Positions 1 to 10,099 of a stretch of 64,000 nucleotides of DNA are shown piece by piece; the stretch's first letter is position 1; every line of letters starts with the position of its first letter. Origin of the DNA: Symsagittifera roscoffensis (lineage: Eukaryota > Xenacoelomorpha > Acoela > Convolutidae). The stretch lies in NCBI RefSeq assembly GCF_963678635.1, contig NC_087063.1, forward strand, positions 60,706,759 through 60,770,758. Direction: 5' to 3'. A program made the position numbers and the translations under genes. The notes below the pieces were generated by a model. The model worked only from the letters and a program-made list of their open reading frames with translations, made no database searches and was not told where the DNA came from.

Positions 1-1440
1 CTAATCTACCGCCCGTTAACCTAGAACCTAGTAATTCTGCTGGCGCAGCGGACCTGGTGGACAGAGATTACATTGAAAAACGACGGTACTGTATTTCTGC
101 GGTCACTGATCATAGAAACGAGCAGATGAAACGACAGTTCGTAAATACGCGTGGCTTTAATTATAAATGATAGAACCAGCAGCAGCTACGGTCAGTGAAT
201 GATTTGACTTGGCCCGTCACGAAATGATTATCAAGATTATCTGCCGTAGCCAAGACCATCCTGGGTTCAATGAATTCATTGAGACAGTTTGCCAAACTCG
301 GATTAGCGCATTAATGAAGTTGACAACATCTCATGAAGTTGAGCAAATAGAGCAACACTTCAATTAGCGAGCTGTCAGACCAGAGGAAACAGAAGACTCA
401 ACCCTCGACGCAGGAGATAAGTGATGGGAACAATCAACAATAATCAACAATCAAGGAAACTGGTTCGCCTAAACTCAAAGTAATTAGTCAGGACCAAGTC
501 AAGGAAATTGGTTCATCTCCAACCAAGTTAATTTGTCAAAGGGGCAAAATGCCGGAGAAAGCTACGAGTGTAGGGTACGCCATATAGCACATAACCTAGC
601 TAGTGCTACTTTTTCGCTAAGAGAGTGTAACTTATGAGAAATAGACCCACCCTAAAGAAATGAATGTACAGGCTGCAATATATGCTTGATAACGTTAGAC
701 TGTGAAATACATAAGTAGCAAGAGTTTTAAGACAAGACCAGACCTCGATAGTTGCGATTAAATCCCACCAAAGTGGATCTCCTTTAATTTGCCGCACCTT
801 CATCGCACCTCCTATCCGAGCTATCCGAATTCTGGTAATTACCATACTTCGAATCAAATACAGGAGCAGTGAATTTGTTGTCCGATGTCAAAGCCAAATT
901 GATCGATAGTCCACACTTCACACTGAAGTGTCAACTCAATGAAATAGCGGAGCCACTAGCACACGATTTGAAGCTTTTGAAACCGACTTTTGTAGACAAA
1001 CTAGAACAAAACATTCCTGTAATTCATTGATCTATCGTAGCATCCCTCGGCGTACCTCTACTAGCATTGATGCCGACAAAAAGGAGTTACAACAACGAGA
1101 TCTCTCAGATCCGCGTGTAATACATGGAGCTGCCTCAAAGCGAGTTGGAAGCCTACCAGATATCAATCAAGTAAGAATTCAGTTTTCTTTCTTGGAATAG
1201 AGCAGGAGACCCGAACCAATAATGCCCATAACGAAGATAGAGAGGAGAGATTGAGCTAAATTCAAGCTGTCAATTGCAAACTATTTATATCACTCTCATA
1301 TCTTCCATGTATTAACCCGTCTTCTCAATGAGAAAAATTATTTAATGCTTAATATCGTGTTTTTGTAACCTTTAAATTTCCCGTTGTAATATGAATTTGT
1401 GCTAAGTTCAATAGTTACAATGCGTTTTTACACCGAAGAT
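1..1440. other. Unassigned AT-rich sequence, no gene recognised
   Basis: No long ORF is present. A 47-codon plus-strand ORF at 224-367 ends in the middle of a stretch that looks formerly coding: after its TAG the same frame stays open for further codons. This could be a decayed mobile-element fragment, but no family was recognised. The minus-strand ORF at 606-857 has no recognisable features. Confidence 0.4.
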
Positions 1441-1460
1441 TTTTATCACGTGTTTTGTTT

Positions 1461-2480
1461 ATTTATTTAATTATTCTTTCTTTCATTTACTTTTGCTTTT
1501 ATTATTTCTGCGTGTGTATTTATTTAATTTATTTATTTTCATTTATTTATATTATGGGTCTGTTTGTTTGGTTATTTGTTCATATATATTTTTTCATGAC
1601 TATTTAATTATTTGTACATTTCACTTTTGCTTTTATTTATTTATTTATTTATTTATTTATGTATTTATTTATTTATTTATGTATTGATTTCTTTTTTTAT
1701 TGCTTATTTATTTATCAGTTGTGTTTTGTTTATTTGTTGATATTTATTTCTATATTTATTTAATTATTCTTTCTTTCATTTAGTTTTGCTTTTATTATAT
1801 ATGTATGTGTATTTATTTCATTTATTTATTTTCATTTATTCATATTGTGGGTCTGTTTGTTTGGTTATTTGTTCATATATATTTTTTCATGTCTATTTAA
1901 TTATTTGTACATTTCACTTTTGCTTTTATTTATTTATATATTTATTTATTTATGTATTCATTTATGTGTTTATTTATTTATTTATGTATTGATTTATTTT
2001 TTTATTGCTTATTTATTTATCAGGTGTGTTTTGTTTATTTGTTGATATTTATTTCTATATTTATTTAATTATTCTTTCTTTCATTTAGTTTTGCTTTAAT
2101 TATTTATGTATGTGTATTTATTTAATTCATTCACTTTCATTTATTTATATTATGGGTCTGTTTGTTTGGTTATTTGTTCATGAGATATTTATTTTTTCAT
2201 TTTAATTTAATTATTTGTACATTTCAGTTTTGCGTTTATTTATTTATTTATTTATTTATTTATGTATGTATTTATTTATTTATGTATTGATTTAATTTTT
2301 TATTGTTTATTTATTTATCAGGTGTGTTTTGTTTATTCGTTGATATTTATTGCTATATTTATTTAATTATTTTCTTTCATTTAGTTTTGCTTTTATTTAT
2401 TATTCATGTATGTATTTATTTATTCATTTATTTATTTATGTTTATTTATTTTTGTAATTATCCATTTGTTTAATTATGTA
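1461..2480. repeat. ~300-bp tandem repeat built on ATTT tetranucleotides, about 3.3 copies
   Basis: The landmark ATTTATTTAATT recurs at 1461, 1754, 2059 and 2357, giving spacings of 293, 305 and 298 bp. Each unit contains the same non-simple segments, including TTATGGGTCTGTTTGTTTGG and TGTGTTTTGTTTAT, between runs of ATTT. It is therefore a minisatellite-scale repeat and not just a microsatellite. The hydrophobic ORFs inside it are products of base composition. Confidence 0.85.
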
Positions 2481-2509
2481 TTTATTTGTGAAAATTTGTT
2501 TGGATAGAA

Positions 2510-2574
2510 TCTTGGATAAAAGATACAACGATGATCAAATAAAAGTTTCATCGCTCTGTCTTTTTTATCCAAGA
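2510..2574. repeat. 65-bp foldback hairpin
   Basis: The left arm 2510-2534 starts TCTTGGATAAAAGA and the right arm 2548-2574 ends TATCCAAGA; they are near-complementary over about 25 bp around a ~13-base loop. The hairpin lies within the ATTT-rich tract. It could be a tiny foldback element or a structured repeat unit. No protein is associated with it. Confidence 0.7.
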
Positions 2575-2829
2575 TGAATTTATTTGTGTGTTTGTTTTTA
2601 TTTATTTGTTGGTTTGTTCGTTCATTTGTTGGTTTGTTCGTTCATTTATTTAGTTAGCGTCTTTGTTGTTTGATTGTGAAATTTGATGTTTTACTTCTTA
2701 GCTATGTAGTTAAAAGCAAAAAATGATTTTCAATTTATTGTTCTGTTTAGGATATTTTCAGAAAGATCTGTATATCACCAATTAGCGTACAACGATTTAC
2801 AGGGAACGCTGCCAACGAGATTTACATTG

Positions 2830-3560
2830 GTGTATACATGTGTTAGTACGATTTTAGCTCTAGAATTGTTATTTCAGGCTCTTCGTCAATATAGCAATAT
2901 TTTAGCGTATACATGTGTTAGTACCATTTTTAGTTCTCGAACTGTAATTTTATGATCTTTGTCAATATATCAAAATTTTAGTGTATACATGTGTCATTAC
3001 GATTTTTAGTTCTCGAACTGTTATTTCATGATCTTTGTCAATATATCAAAATTTTATTGTATACATGTGTTAGTACCATTTTTAGTTCTCGAACTGTTGT
3101 TCCATGATCTTTGTCAATATAGCAAAATTTTGGTGTATACATGTGTTAGTACGATTTTTAGCTCTAGAACTGTTATTCCATGATCTTTGTCAATATAGCA
3201 AAAATTTGACGTATACATGTGTTAGTACGATTTTTAGCTCTCGAACTGTTATTTCATGATCTTTGCCAATATAGCAAAATTTTGGTGTATACATGTGTTC
3301 GTACGATTTTTAGCTCACGAACTGTTATTTCAGGCTCTTTGTCAATATAGTAAAATTTTGGTGTATACATGTGTTAGTACGATTTTTAGTTCTAGAAGTG
3401 TTATTTTATGATCTTCGTTGATATATCAAAAATTTGACCTATACATGTGTTAGTACGATTTTTAGTTCTAGAACTGTTATTTCAGGCTCTTTCTCGATAT
3501 AGCAAAATTTTGGTGTATACATGTATTAGTACGATTTTTTGTTCTAGAACTGTTATTCTT
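2830..3560. repeat. ~75-bp minisatellite, about 10 copies
   Basis: The motif GTATACATGTGT recurs about every 75-77 bp from ~2831 to ~3513. It is followed by TTAGTACGATTTTTAG, a TCTAGAACTGTTAT-like segment and GTCAATATAGCAAAATTTT. Copies differ at a few positions each. There are no unique spacers, so it is not a CRISPR array. The LTR element sits about 90 bp beyond its end. Confidence 0.85.
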
Positions 3561-3651
3561 CAATTATTAGTTGTTCAAGTTGTTTGGTTTTTGCTTCAGT
3601 TTCTATGCCTTCGGTGTATTGCGCGTAGCGCCTATGTTAATAAATTGAAAT

Positions 3652-4061
3652 TGAGTTAGGACCGAGTTGGTTAACTCATAGAGTAATTTCGGATAGGGTA
3701 CACCGTCTGCTCGTCACGCTATCTTATTTTCGGCCGGATAGATTCGTGCAACTTCTTAGTCTAATACCGATCCTAATCTTACTCTTATACTATCTAGTCT
3801 CAGGTTGTTTAACTAGTCTCTGCTAGGCTCAATAGATCTAGGGTATACTGGTTTATTGCGGCTGCTGAAGTGCTCGGGAGAGTCCAACTAATTTCTAAGT
3901 TAAATTCAAATCTCTCTGGTGCTGAAATTACAAGTAACTTCAGCACTTACAAATAAGTGGGTTGTTAGTTAGATGGATCGTGATTGGTTAATATTAAATA
4001 CTTTACATTGGTAAAACATTTAATTTATCCAATCATAAAATATAGTTTAGATCAGGTTCCA
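3652..4061 (-). repeat. 3' LTR of the 18.9-kb element
   Basis: This LTR is 410 bp, begins TGGAACC and ends TAACTCA on the minus strand, and reads identical to the other LTR. A polyadenylation signal AATAAA lies at 3852-3857 on the minus strand, and a CCAAT box is near 3983-3987. The base just outside its U3 edge (4062 onward) gives a weak purine stretch GGATGGG as the only polypurine-tract candidate. Confidence 0.95.
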
Positions 4062-5678
4062 CCCATCCGGGTTTTACAGAGTTTTTTAGAACAGTTCTTC
4101 TGTAATTCAAGGATGGATGATGGACGTTGGTATTTGGTGAACATCATAATTTTCTTCCGCTTCTTCTTTGTTAAAGAAGTTTCAGGAAGCTGGAGTTAGG
4201 GACATAAGACGTTGTGTTCTTCTTGTGACAACGACTGAGTCTCTGCAACAAAATCAATTCTGATTTCAGAATGGTTGGCTATGTCAGGTTTTTCTGTTCT
4301 TCGGGGAGAACTTCTTTTGTGTCTGATCTAGCTTGGGAATGGCGTGGAGATTGTGCGTGGAGGGGATGCCTGGTTACTCGGATCTGTACGTACACTTGGG
4401 TCATCGAGGTGGTCATTGGTCTAGTTCAATGAAGTCCTTTTCTGCGAGGTCAAGTCGTACTCTAAATCCTTTGAGTTGTGATTGTGAGCGGCATATTGAT
4501 TGTAGTTGGTCATTCTCTCTCGAGTGTGGTGGGGTCGTTTTGTCTTTTGATGTTCGTCCTTGGTGTTGTATTCTGATCTATGTATTGCATCATGTGATTT
4601 TACATTTTATAAAACTTTTATTAGTTTAATATTTTTTAATAATGATTTTAGTTAGTTGTTTTCACAAAAGCTTTTTGTTTTAGTTCGGTTATTTTGAAGA
4701 GTTACTCACACTTGAGTAGCTCTTATTAAAAATAGAGGTGTGGTCACAAAGCGTGGATGTAGCACGGTGGGTTAGGCCGGCTATAGAGCATGCTCAGGAC
4801 GTCCTTCCTGGTGGGTTAGGCCAGGAGTGGGAGTATGATTTCATGCGGTTTTTGTGAGGGGTCCTGTTATGTGACAACGTTTTATGTTGGGTTTGTTGTG
4901 GTTTTTCTTATGTTTTGTTGGTTGTGTCCTTTTTTCAAAAATCAAATTGTTTGTGGTATGGGTTTGTCTTTCGACTTTTTTGTGTTTTATTATTTCTTTC
5001 TTAGACTTTATAATAGTCTTCAAAAGAATAAATTATCCAGTTTTAAACTGGGTTAATCCGGTTTGGGTACCGTTGGTTTCCTTTTCTTAGTCATGCTGTT
5101 ATTCTATGATTTGTGGTATTTAGTAAGCTGCGTTGGTTAGTTTTGTTTAGTATATGATTCCTTTCCAACCGGGTTAAAGGAAAGTTTGAAACATGTTATT
5201 ATATGTTAGAGTTGTTGAGTGTGAAAACTTGAAACTGAAATTCATTATTTTAAACAATTCTTCGTGGGCGAGCTGTGCGAGTGTGGATAGAATTTCTGTG
5301 CGAATGAATGAAAATATCAAAAGGTTAGTACTGCAATTGCATTTTATTAATTTACTGCATAGAATTTGGAAATTTACTGCTAGTTATGGGGGAATTTTAA
5401 GATACAAATTTTCATCATAATTAGATTTACTGCTTGTGGGGAAAATTTTAGAAATGAATTTACTGCATTGGTATTAAATTTATAAATTTATAAGTGTAAG
5501 AGATTAATAGAATTTTTGAAATCTGTTTGATGAAATTTGCGATTTTTATTTGTCTTTTGTGGTTTTTGTAGGTGATCGTCGGATGAAGGCTAAAAATCTA
5601 AAGAAAACATGAATAAGGTATGGTAAGTTTTTAATATTTCAATTAGTTAGTTATATTCATTTAATTCATACTTACCTG
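4062..5678 (-). other. 1.6-kb non-coding 3' region of the LTR element
   Basis: This stretch lies between the last element ORF and the 3' LTR. It contains only short ORFs on either strand with no recognisable features, for example 4333-4629 plus and 4841-5023 minus. Its role is unknown. It is long for a 3' UTR and could contain export, packaging or second-strand priming signals. Confidence 0.6.
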
Positions 5679-7484
5679 TTAGTCGTCGGGGAAAAAACCG
5701 TGGGGGAAGATGTCGTGAATTAGTTCTGAAGTTGTTAGTAGTTTAGCTAAGATGCGGATGATATTTTTAGTCTGAAGCAGTGGCCAAAGCAATTGAAGTG
5801 CCTTGATAGTGGTTAGTTCTTCAGTGCCAACTGCAAACTCATAAGGTGTGTTTTGGATTAGATTATATAATTTGTGATTGAATTTAGTGTTGTGGATGAA
5901 TTCTAAAATTGGGATTTCTATAGGTTGTACAAACTCGTGCGGGATAAGGAAGGGTCGGGATTCTTCGGCGTTGAAGGTCTTGGTGATGGGACAGAAGATG
6001 TACATTTGGGTTATGGGGTCATAATTACGAAGAATACCATGAAGGTTAGTATCTTTAATGCAATATGTGAAATTTAGGAAAAATGGTGAAGTGTATTTGG
6101 AATTTATGAATTGAAAGCGATGGTGTGGTTGTCTAGAGGGTGTGTGTAGGTCAAAGTGATTTTGGATGAAGCGATAATAACTATATGTGTGGGTTTGTTT
6201 AGTGCGCAACATAATATCGTGTGAGCAGTGTAAATCTCTTTCGTGTGGTGCAAGGAAATGAAAGGTTAGTGAAAATATTTGGAAGCGTTCTTTAAAACTT
6301 TCGTATGCTTGTGTGTCTGTTAGTGCTTCTGAAATAATGTGGTCAAACTTGCGATCGAAGATATTTAGTGTAAATACATATGGTGTTTTAATGAAAAATT
6401 TCTCGGTGATTTGTGGATTAGCGAAGCGATCGTCGTCTAAGAATTGATCTTGGTTAGCTCTGATGATGTTGTGATCATAGTATTCGAGTGTATATTCGTT
6501 AGCTCTAGGTGCAGTGTGTGTTTTTAGTGATTTTTTATATCCAACGTAAGTAAATTGTCTAGCGGTTAGTGGTGTAGTGAGTCGATATAGCATGTCCGTA
6601 TTTCGCTCTATATCGATGTGAGTGTTAGATAAAGGTAAGCAAAGAGGGTTAGTAAAATGATAATATGAGGTCCAAGAGAGAGTGGGCATTAAAACGTATT
6701 CATCTACAAAGTTGCGTGTTTCGTTAGTGTCGTGGGGGGTGTTTAAGGTGTATTGTGGGAATGAGGGTAAGGTGATGGCTAAAAATTCTTTTGTGTTAGT
6801 ATGCTTGGGGTGGTTGATGTATTCACGGGCTGTTCCTGGTTTTGCTGGGAAAGGATGGTTGGGGAACTTTCTTTTAAAAGTGCGGTAAGCTCTATTAGTG
6901 TTGAGTGAAGATTCAGTTGATGTGGATGATGGTGCTAATGATTCAGTATAATTTGAAGAGGGTGTAGGGGTAGGTGGGTTGGATGAATTTATTGTGGAGG
7001 AGATTTGGTTTATGGTTGGTGTATTAAGGTGGTAGGGTTGTTGTTGAAGGGTAATAAAATTATCTAGCTCTGGGGAGATTCGGGGGGTGTCTGGAGAATG
7101 AGATGATTGGTCAGAATGGTATGAGGAGTAGGTTGGGGTAACTTGGGAAGCATAAGAGGGTGTGGGAGTGATTGGGTCAGGGTTATTGGATAATATGGGT
7201 TGAAAAGGGGGTTGAGAAAAATTAGAAGAGTTATGAAAATTATTGGATGGGGATGGTTCTGAGTCGGCAAATTCATCGGGGGTTTCAATATTCGGGTTAT
7301 TGAGTTGTGAGATGGAATATAAAACTGAGATGTGTGAATTAGTGTCGGAATTCATGCCTGATGTTACATTACTAGATGTGAAATCGGGTGGCGGAAAAGC
7401 AAAAAGTGGTATTATTGGGATTGGAGAGGTAAGATTGGTTGGGTGGGAATTTGATCGGTGTAGTGATCCAAGTTGGCGGCTCAT
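5679..7484 (-). CDS. Unknown 601-aa protein, last ORF of the LTR element
   Basis: No family was recognised. The first ~200 residues are rich in Ser, Thr, Pro and Asn and look disordered. Residues ~205-601 have a mixed, probably folded composition with many aromatic residues and end in an acidic PDD. No signal peptide or membrane segment is evident. Its ATG (7484-7482) overlaps the TGA of the preceding env-frame ORF (7483-7481) as ATGA, an arrangement known from termination-reinitiation in viruses and some LINEs. Lying 3' of env, it occupies the position of accessory genes in complex retroviruses. The frame is fully intact over 1.8 kb, which argues that it was under selection until recently. 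Whether it is structural, regulatory or captured from a host is unknown. Confidence 0.75.
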   Translation of the reverse strand: MSRQLGSLHRSNSHPTNLTSPIPIIPLFAFPPPDFTSSNVTSGMNSDTNSHISVLYSISQLNNPNIETPDEFADSEPSPSNNFHNSSNFSQPPFQPILSNNPDPITPTPSYASQVTPTYSSYHSDQSSHSPDTPRISPELDNFITLQQQPYHLNTPTINQISSTINSSNPPTPTPSSNYTESLAPSSTSTESSLNTNRAYRTFKRKFPNHPFPAKPGTAREYINHPKHTNTKEFLAITLPSFPQYTLNTPHDTNETRNFVDEYVLMPTLSWTSYYHFTNPLCLPLSNTHIDIERNTDMLYRLTTPLTARQFTYVGYKKSLKTHTAPRANEYTLEYYDHNIIRANQDQFLDDDRFANPQITEKFFIKTPYVFTLNIFDRKFDHIISEALTDTQAYESFKERFQIFSLTFHFLAPHERDLHCSHDIMLRTKQTHTYSYYRFIQNHFDLHTPSRQPHHRFQFINSKYTSPFFLNFTYCIKDTNLHGILRNYDPITQMYIFCPITKTFNAEESRPFLIPHEFVQPIEIPILEFIHNTKFNHKLYNLIQNTPYEFAVGTEELTTIKALQLLWPLLQTKNIIRILAKLLTTSELIHDIFPHGFFPDD

Positions 7485-8278
7485 CGTGGGCTAAAAAAAT
7501 GATTATTTTGAGACTGAAAAGCGGTGGTATGGGGTTGTTCAATAATTTGTTCATAAGTATTATCATCTTGTGACTGGTGTGTCATTATATGTTGGATGGG
7601 ACTTTGTGATGTGGTGAGTCGAAAATTTGGATTATGTGTGATGGCTAAATTTCGAAAATTTCGTGGGACTAGGGATAGTGGATGGTTATTTGGTAGGGGT
7701 GGTAATTGTGGTGCCGTTGGCGTTATGTCTACATTGTTATGTTCTTCGTCGTATGTATTTTGTCGTGTTGCTATTTTTGTGTTATATTCTTTTATTTGTG
7801 CGTCTAAAAGAATTTTGTTTATAGATGTAGAAAAGATTCCAAAAAATCCTGCAAAGAGTATGCGTGCTACACTTGCTTGTCGATTGACTTGTGTGTGTAT
7901 AGCACATGTGTTGTAGATTCCTTTTAAAAGTGAGAAAAGAAATCCAATAAAGTTAAACATTGCGTATAAAATAGTCAATTTTTCTAAGATGTAGTAGGGC
8001 CATCCTAGAAAATCGAGGATCTCATTTTTGAGTGTAACAAAGCTAAAAATGTTAATTGGTGATATATCTTGGGGACGGTATTTTTCACCGTTTAGATATA
8101 TATAATCTTTAATGTCTTTAAAATATCCGCTATAGTCTTGCGTGTAGATATCGGCAAATCCTGCGGTTTCTGCAAGTTTGCGTAAATTTTGGTCTATTGA
8201 TTGTCTTTGTATAGTGTCCATTTGTGTTAATAATTCTTGGAATTGTTGTGTTCTAATGTGATGTTGAATATCTGATTT
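7481..8278 (-). CDS. env: C-terminal, membrane-spanning part of env-like protein (after in-frame stop)
   Basis: This reading frame is the same one as the 606-aa ORF upstream, separated only by a single TAA at 8281-8279. From 8278 it is open for 19 codons before its first ATG at 8221, and then runs 246 codons. The ATG-started part contains hydrophobic segments at residues ~80-105 (ILYAMFNFIGFLFSLL) and ~120-138 (RILFAGFFGIFS), which fit a membrane anchor. A Pro/Thr/Gln-rich tail follows and would face the cytoplasm. The upstream 606 aa have a signal peptide but no anchor, so the two pieces together look like one ~872-residue glycoprotein. The stop may be a disabling mutation, a readthrough site giving secreted and anchored forms, or a sequencing error. 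The end overlaps the next ORF by ATGA. Confidence 0.7.
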   Translation of the reverse strand, partial: KSDIQHHIRTQQFQELLTQMDTIQRQSIDQNLRKLAETAGFADIYTQDYSGYFKDIKDYIYLNGEKYRPQDISPINIFSFVTLKNEILDFLGWPYYILEKLTILYAMFNFIGFLFSLLKGIYNTCAIHTQVNRQASVARILFAGFFGIFSTSINKILLDAQIKEYNTKIATRQNTYDEEHNNVDITPTAPQLPPLPNNHPLSLVPRNFRNLAITHNPNFRLTTSQSPIQHIMTHQSQDDNTYEQIIEQPHTTAFQSQNNHFFSPR

Positions 8279-10099
8279 TTAATAGATTCCTATTGATTGT
8301 AAGTCTATATTTGGGTTTCGAGCAATAGCGCGAATGCTTTCTGGTGAAAATTTTTTGAGTGATTGCATTAATGTGGGATATGGAGTGAGAAGATAATATT
8401 TATTTTCATCAGGGTTTAGTTGTACTACATTGTGGCTATTTTCTGATCCACATGGGACTGCGGTATCCCAGAAATAGGTTCTTCGTGAAAGTGTATCCAC
8501 GAAATGTACTTTATTCTTATAAAAGATAGGGATTCTTTTATAACATCGTTTATCTTCAAAAACGTATAGTGGTGATACTTTTTTAGTACAAGTATAAAAC
8601 CATAAGATGTTTCCTTCATAGTCTAAAAAATTTGATCTATTTCCAGATAATAAGTATCCTGCATAGGGTATTTTTAATACTGCTAGTGCAAGTGATTGTA
8701 ATATTTGTGTTCGTTCTAATTCGCATAGGTGGTGTAGTGTTTCTAATTCGGAGAGTGACATTTCTTGAAAAATTCGGCTAATTGTATAATCTAGTTTCAT
8801 ATCTAAATGAATATCATAGTGGATATTACCGAAATATGTAGTATTCATTAGTGATAATTCTTGTAAGCGTGTGCTTCTGGTGTCATGGGGTTTTAGATGT
8901 CCACCAGGTTGTCCGTTGCTTTTTTCAAAATTAACTGGTATATAGGATGTTCCTTCGTTTAGAGGATGACCTGTTGCATATGGGTCGATTTTTACTTTTC
9001 CAGTGGTCATGTCGAATCCTTTTTCGTATTCAACTAATATTTCAGAGTATTGTGTTCTGTGAAGTGGATTCCTGTATTTACATGCAAGTTCTGTTTCTTG
9101 ATATATTTGAAAACGTGTCAATTTATTTTCTATATTGTCTATGTTTCTAAAATTAGAACTTAGTTTTCGTGATGGATGGACTTGTTCATATGGAATTGAT
9201 TGTATAAAATATTTTTCGTGAAATTTTATCATACGAGCGTGTATTTTTGCTACTTGAAATGTTGTACATGTATCTTCGGGGAACCAAACAATTGTTGCTT
9301 GTGTTCTCGTTGTAGGGTCGCAATAACCTTGATCATTTTTACAAGGTAATCGGATTCCTTGATAGATCATTGTATTATCTGATAAATCTCGTGTTAGTTG
9401 TATTTTTTCGAGTTGTATTTTCCAATCGAAAAACATTATTTCTTGGTATCCTTTATTTTTTGTGTCTGCTTTGCAGTTTGATGGGTCATTTATACCAATG
9501 TGTGGTATCCAATGTTTATCGTGTAGGTCATAGGTTAATCGTCCGTGTGCGCCGTTATACGGGTATTTTTCGTCTAGTTTTATATGTCCTTGATGTCTTT
9601 CAAGTTGTGATTGATGTACAGAGTCTGGAAAAACTTGAAAATTAACTAACTTTCTTTGGGAGTTTTTATTTTGTGTGATGTTTAGTCTAAGTAATTCATT
9701 TTTACAATCGTCGGGATTGAGATGTAAAAGACGTTCTATATTACTTTGATAGAATGATTCATGGTCAAGTCGGTTTTTGTTTCCATTCGAGACTTGTGAA
9801 CAATGTACTTTCTTTTCGGAAAATGTTGCTGTGAATTTATAACCTGTAACTGTTGTTGCTCGGGCTTTTGAATAGAGTGTTGCTATTAAATCTGTGGTTT
9901 CTATAGCTTGTGGTTCTGTTTCACATTGTGATACTTGATTTATTGCATATTTATGTAGTGTTTTTTGTTCATTTTCTTCACAATCGTAATGTGTTACTAA
10001 TAAATCTTGTGGTCCTGTACGAGGAGAAGGGTTTATGTTTTGATTTGAGATTACTAGAAAAAGGAGTTGGAGAAAAATTAATAATTTTAGAATATACAT
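8279..10099 (-). CDS. env: Envelope-like glycoprotein ectodomain (606 aa), possibly chuvirus-type
   Basis: Residues 1-18 form a hydrophobic signal peptide after MYILK. About 16 cysteines are spread through the ectodomain. N-glycosylation sequons occur at 140 (NIT), 419 (NTT) and 487 (NRS). An RSTR sequence at 408-411 is a possible furin-type cleavage site. The segment 450-565, with the landmarks GYLLSGNRS, RIPIFY and FVDTLSRRTYF, resembles by pattern the glycoproteins of jingchuviruses (Chuviridae), which are known to have been captured by arthropod retroelements. This assignment is from recognition only, not from a search. The protein would be displayed on the element's particles and would mediate entry or cell-to-cell transfer. 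It terminates at TAA 8281-8279, just before the anchor-encoding frame. The start overlaps the end of an ATG-less ORF by 13 bases. Confidence 0.75.
   Translation of the reverse strand: MYILKLLIFLQLLFLVISNQNINPSPRTGPQDLLVTHYDCEENEQKTLHKYAINQVSQCETEPQAIETTDLIATLYSKARATTVTGYKFTATFSEKKVHCSQVSNGNKNRLDHESFYQSNIERLLHLNPDDCKNELLRLNITQNKNSQRKLVNFQVFPDSVHQSQLERHQGHIKLDEKYPYNGAHGRLTYDLHDKHWIPHIGINDPSNCKADTKNKGYQEIMFFDWKIQLEKIQLTRDLSDNTMIYQGIRLPCKNDQGYCDPTTRTQATIVWFPEDTCTTFQVAKIHARMIKFHEKYFIQSIPYEQVHPSRKLSSNFRNIDNIENKLTRFQIYQETELACKYRNPLHRTQYSEILVEYEKGFDMTTGKVKIDPYATGHPLNEGTSYIPVNFEKSNGQPGGHLKPHDTRSTRLQELSLMNTTYFGNIHYDIHLDMKLDYTISRIFQEMSLSELETLHHLCELERTQILQSLALAVLKIPYAGYLLSGNRSNFLDYEGNILWFYTCTKKVSPLYVFEDKRCYKRIPIFYKNKVHFVDTLSRRTYFWDTAVPCGSENSHNVVQLNPDENKYYLLTPYPTLMQSLKKFSPESIRAIARNPNIDLQSIGIY

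Noticed and set aside
1493-2045. Hydrophobic ORFs within the ATTT repeat
   Set aside because: Peptides of Phe, Ile, Tyr and Leu come from ATTT words; they repeat with the tandem unit and have no independent support.
2830-3560. Regular repeats resembling a CRISPR array
   Set aside because: The whole 75-bp unit is repeated, there are no unique spacers and no cas genes, and the genome is eukaryotic.
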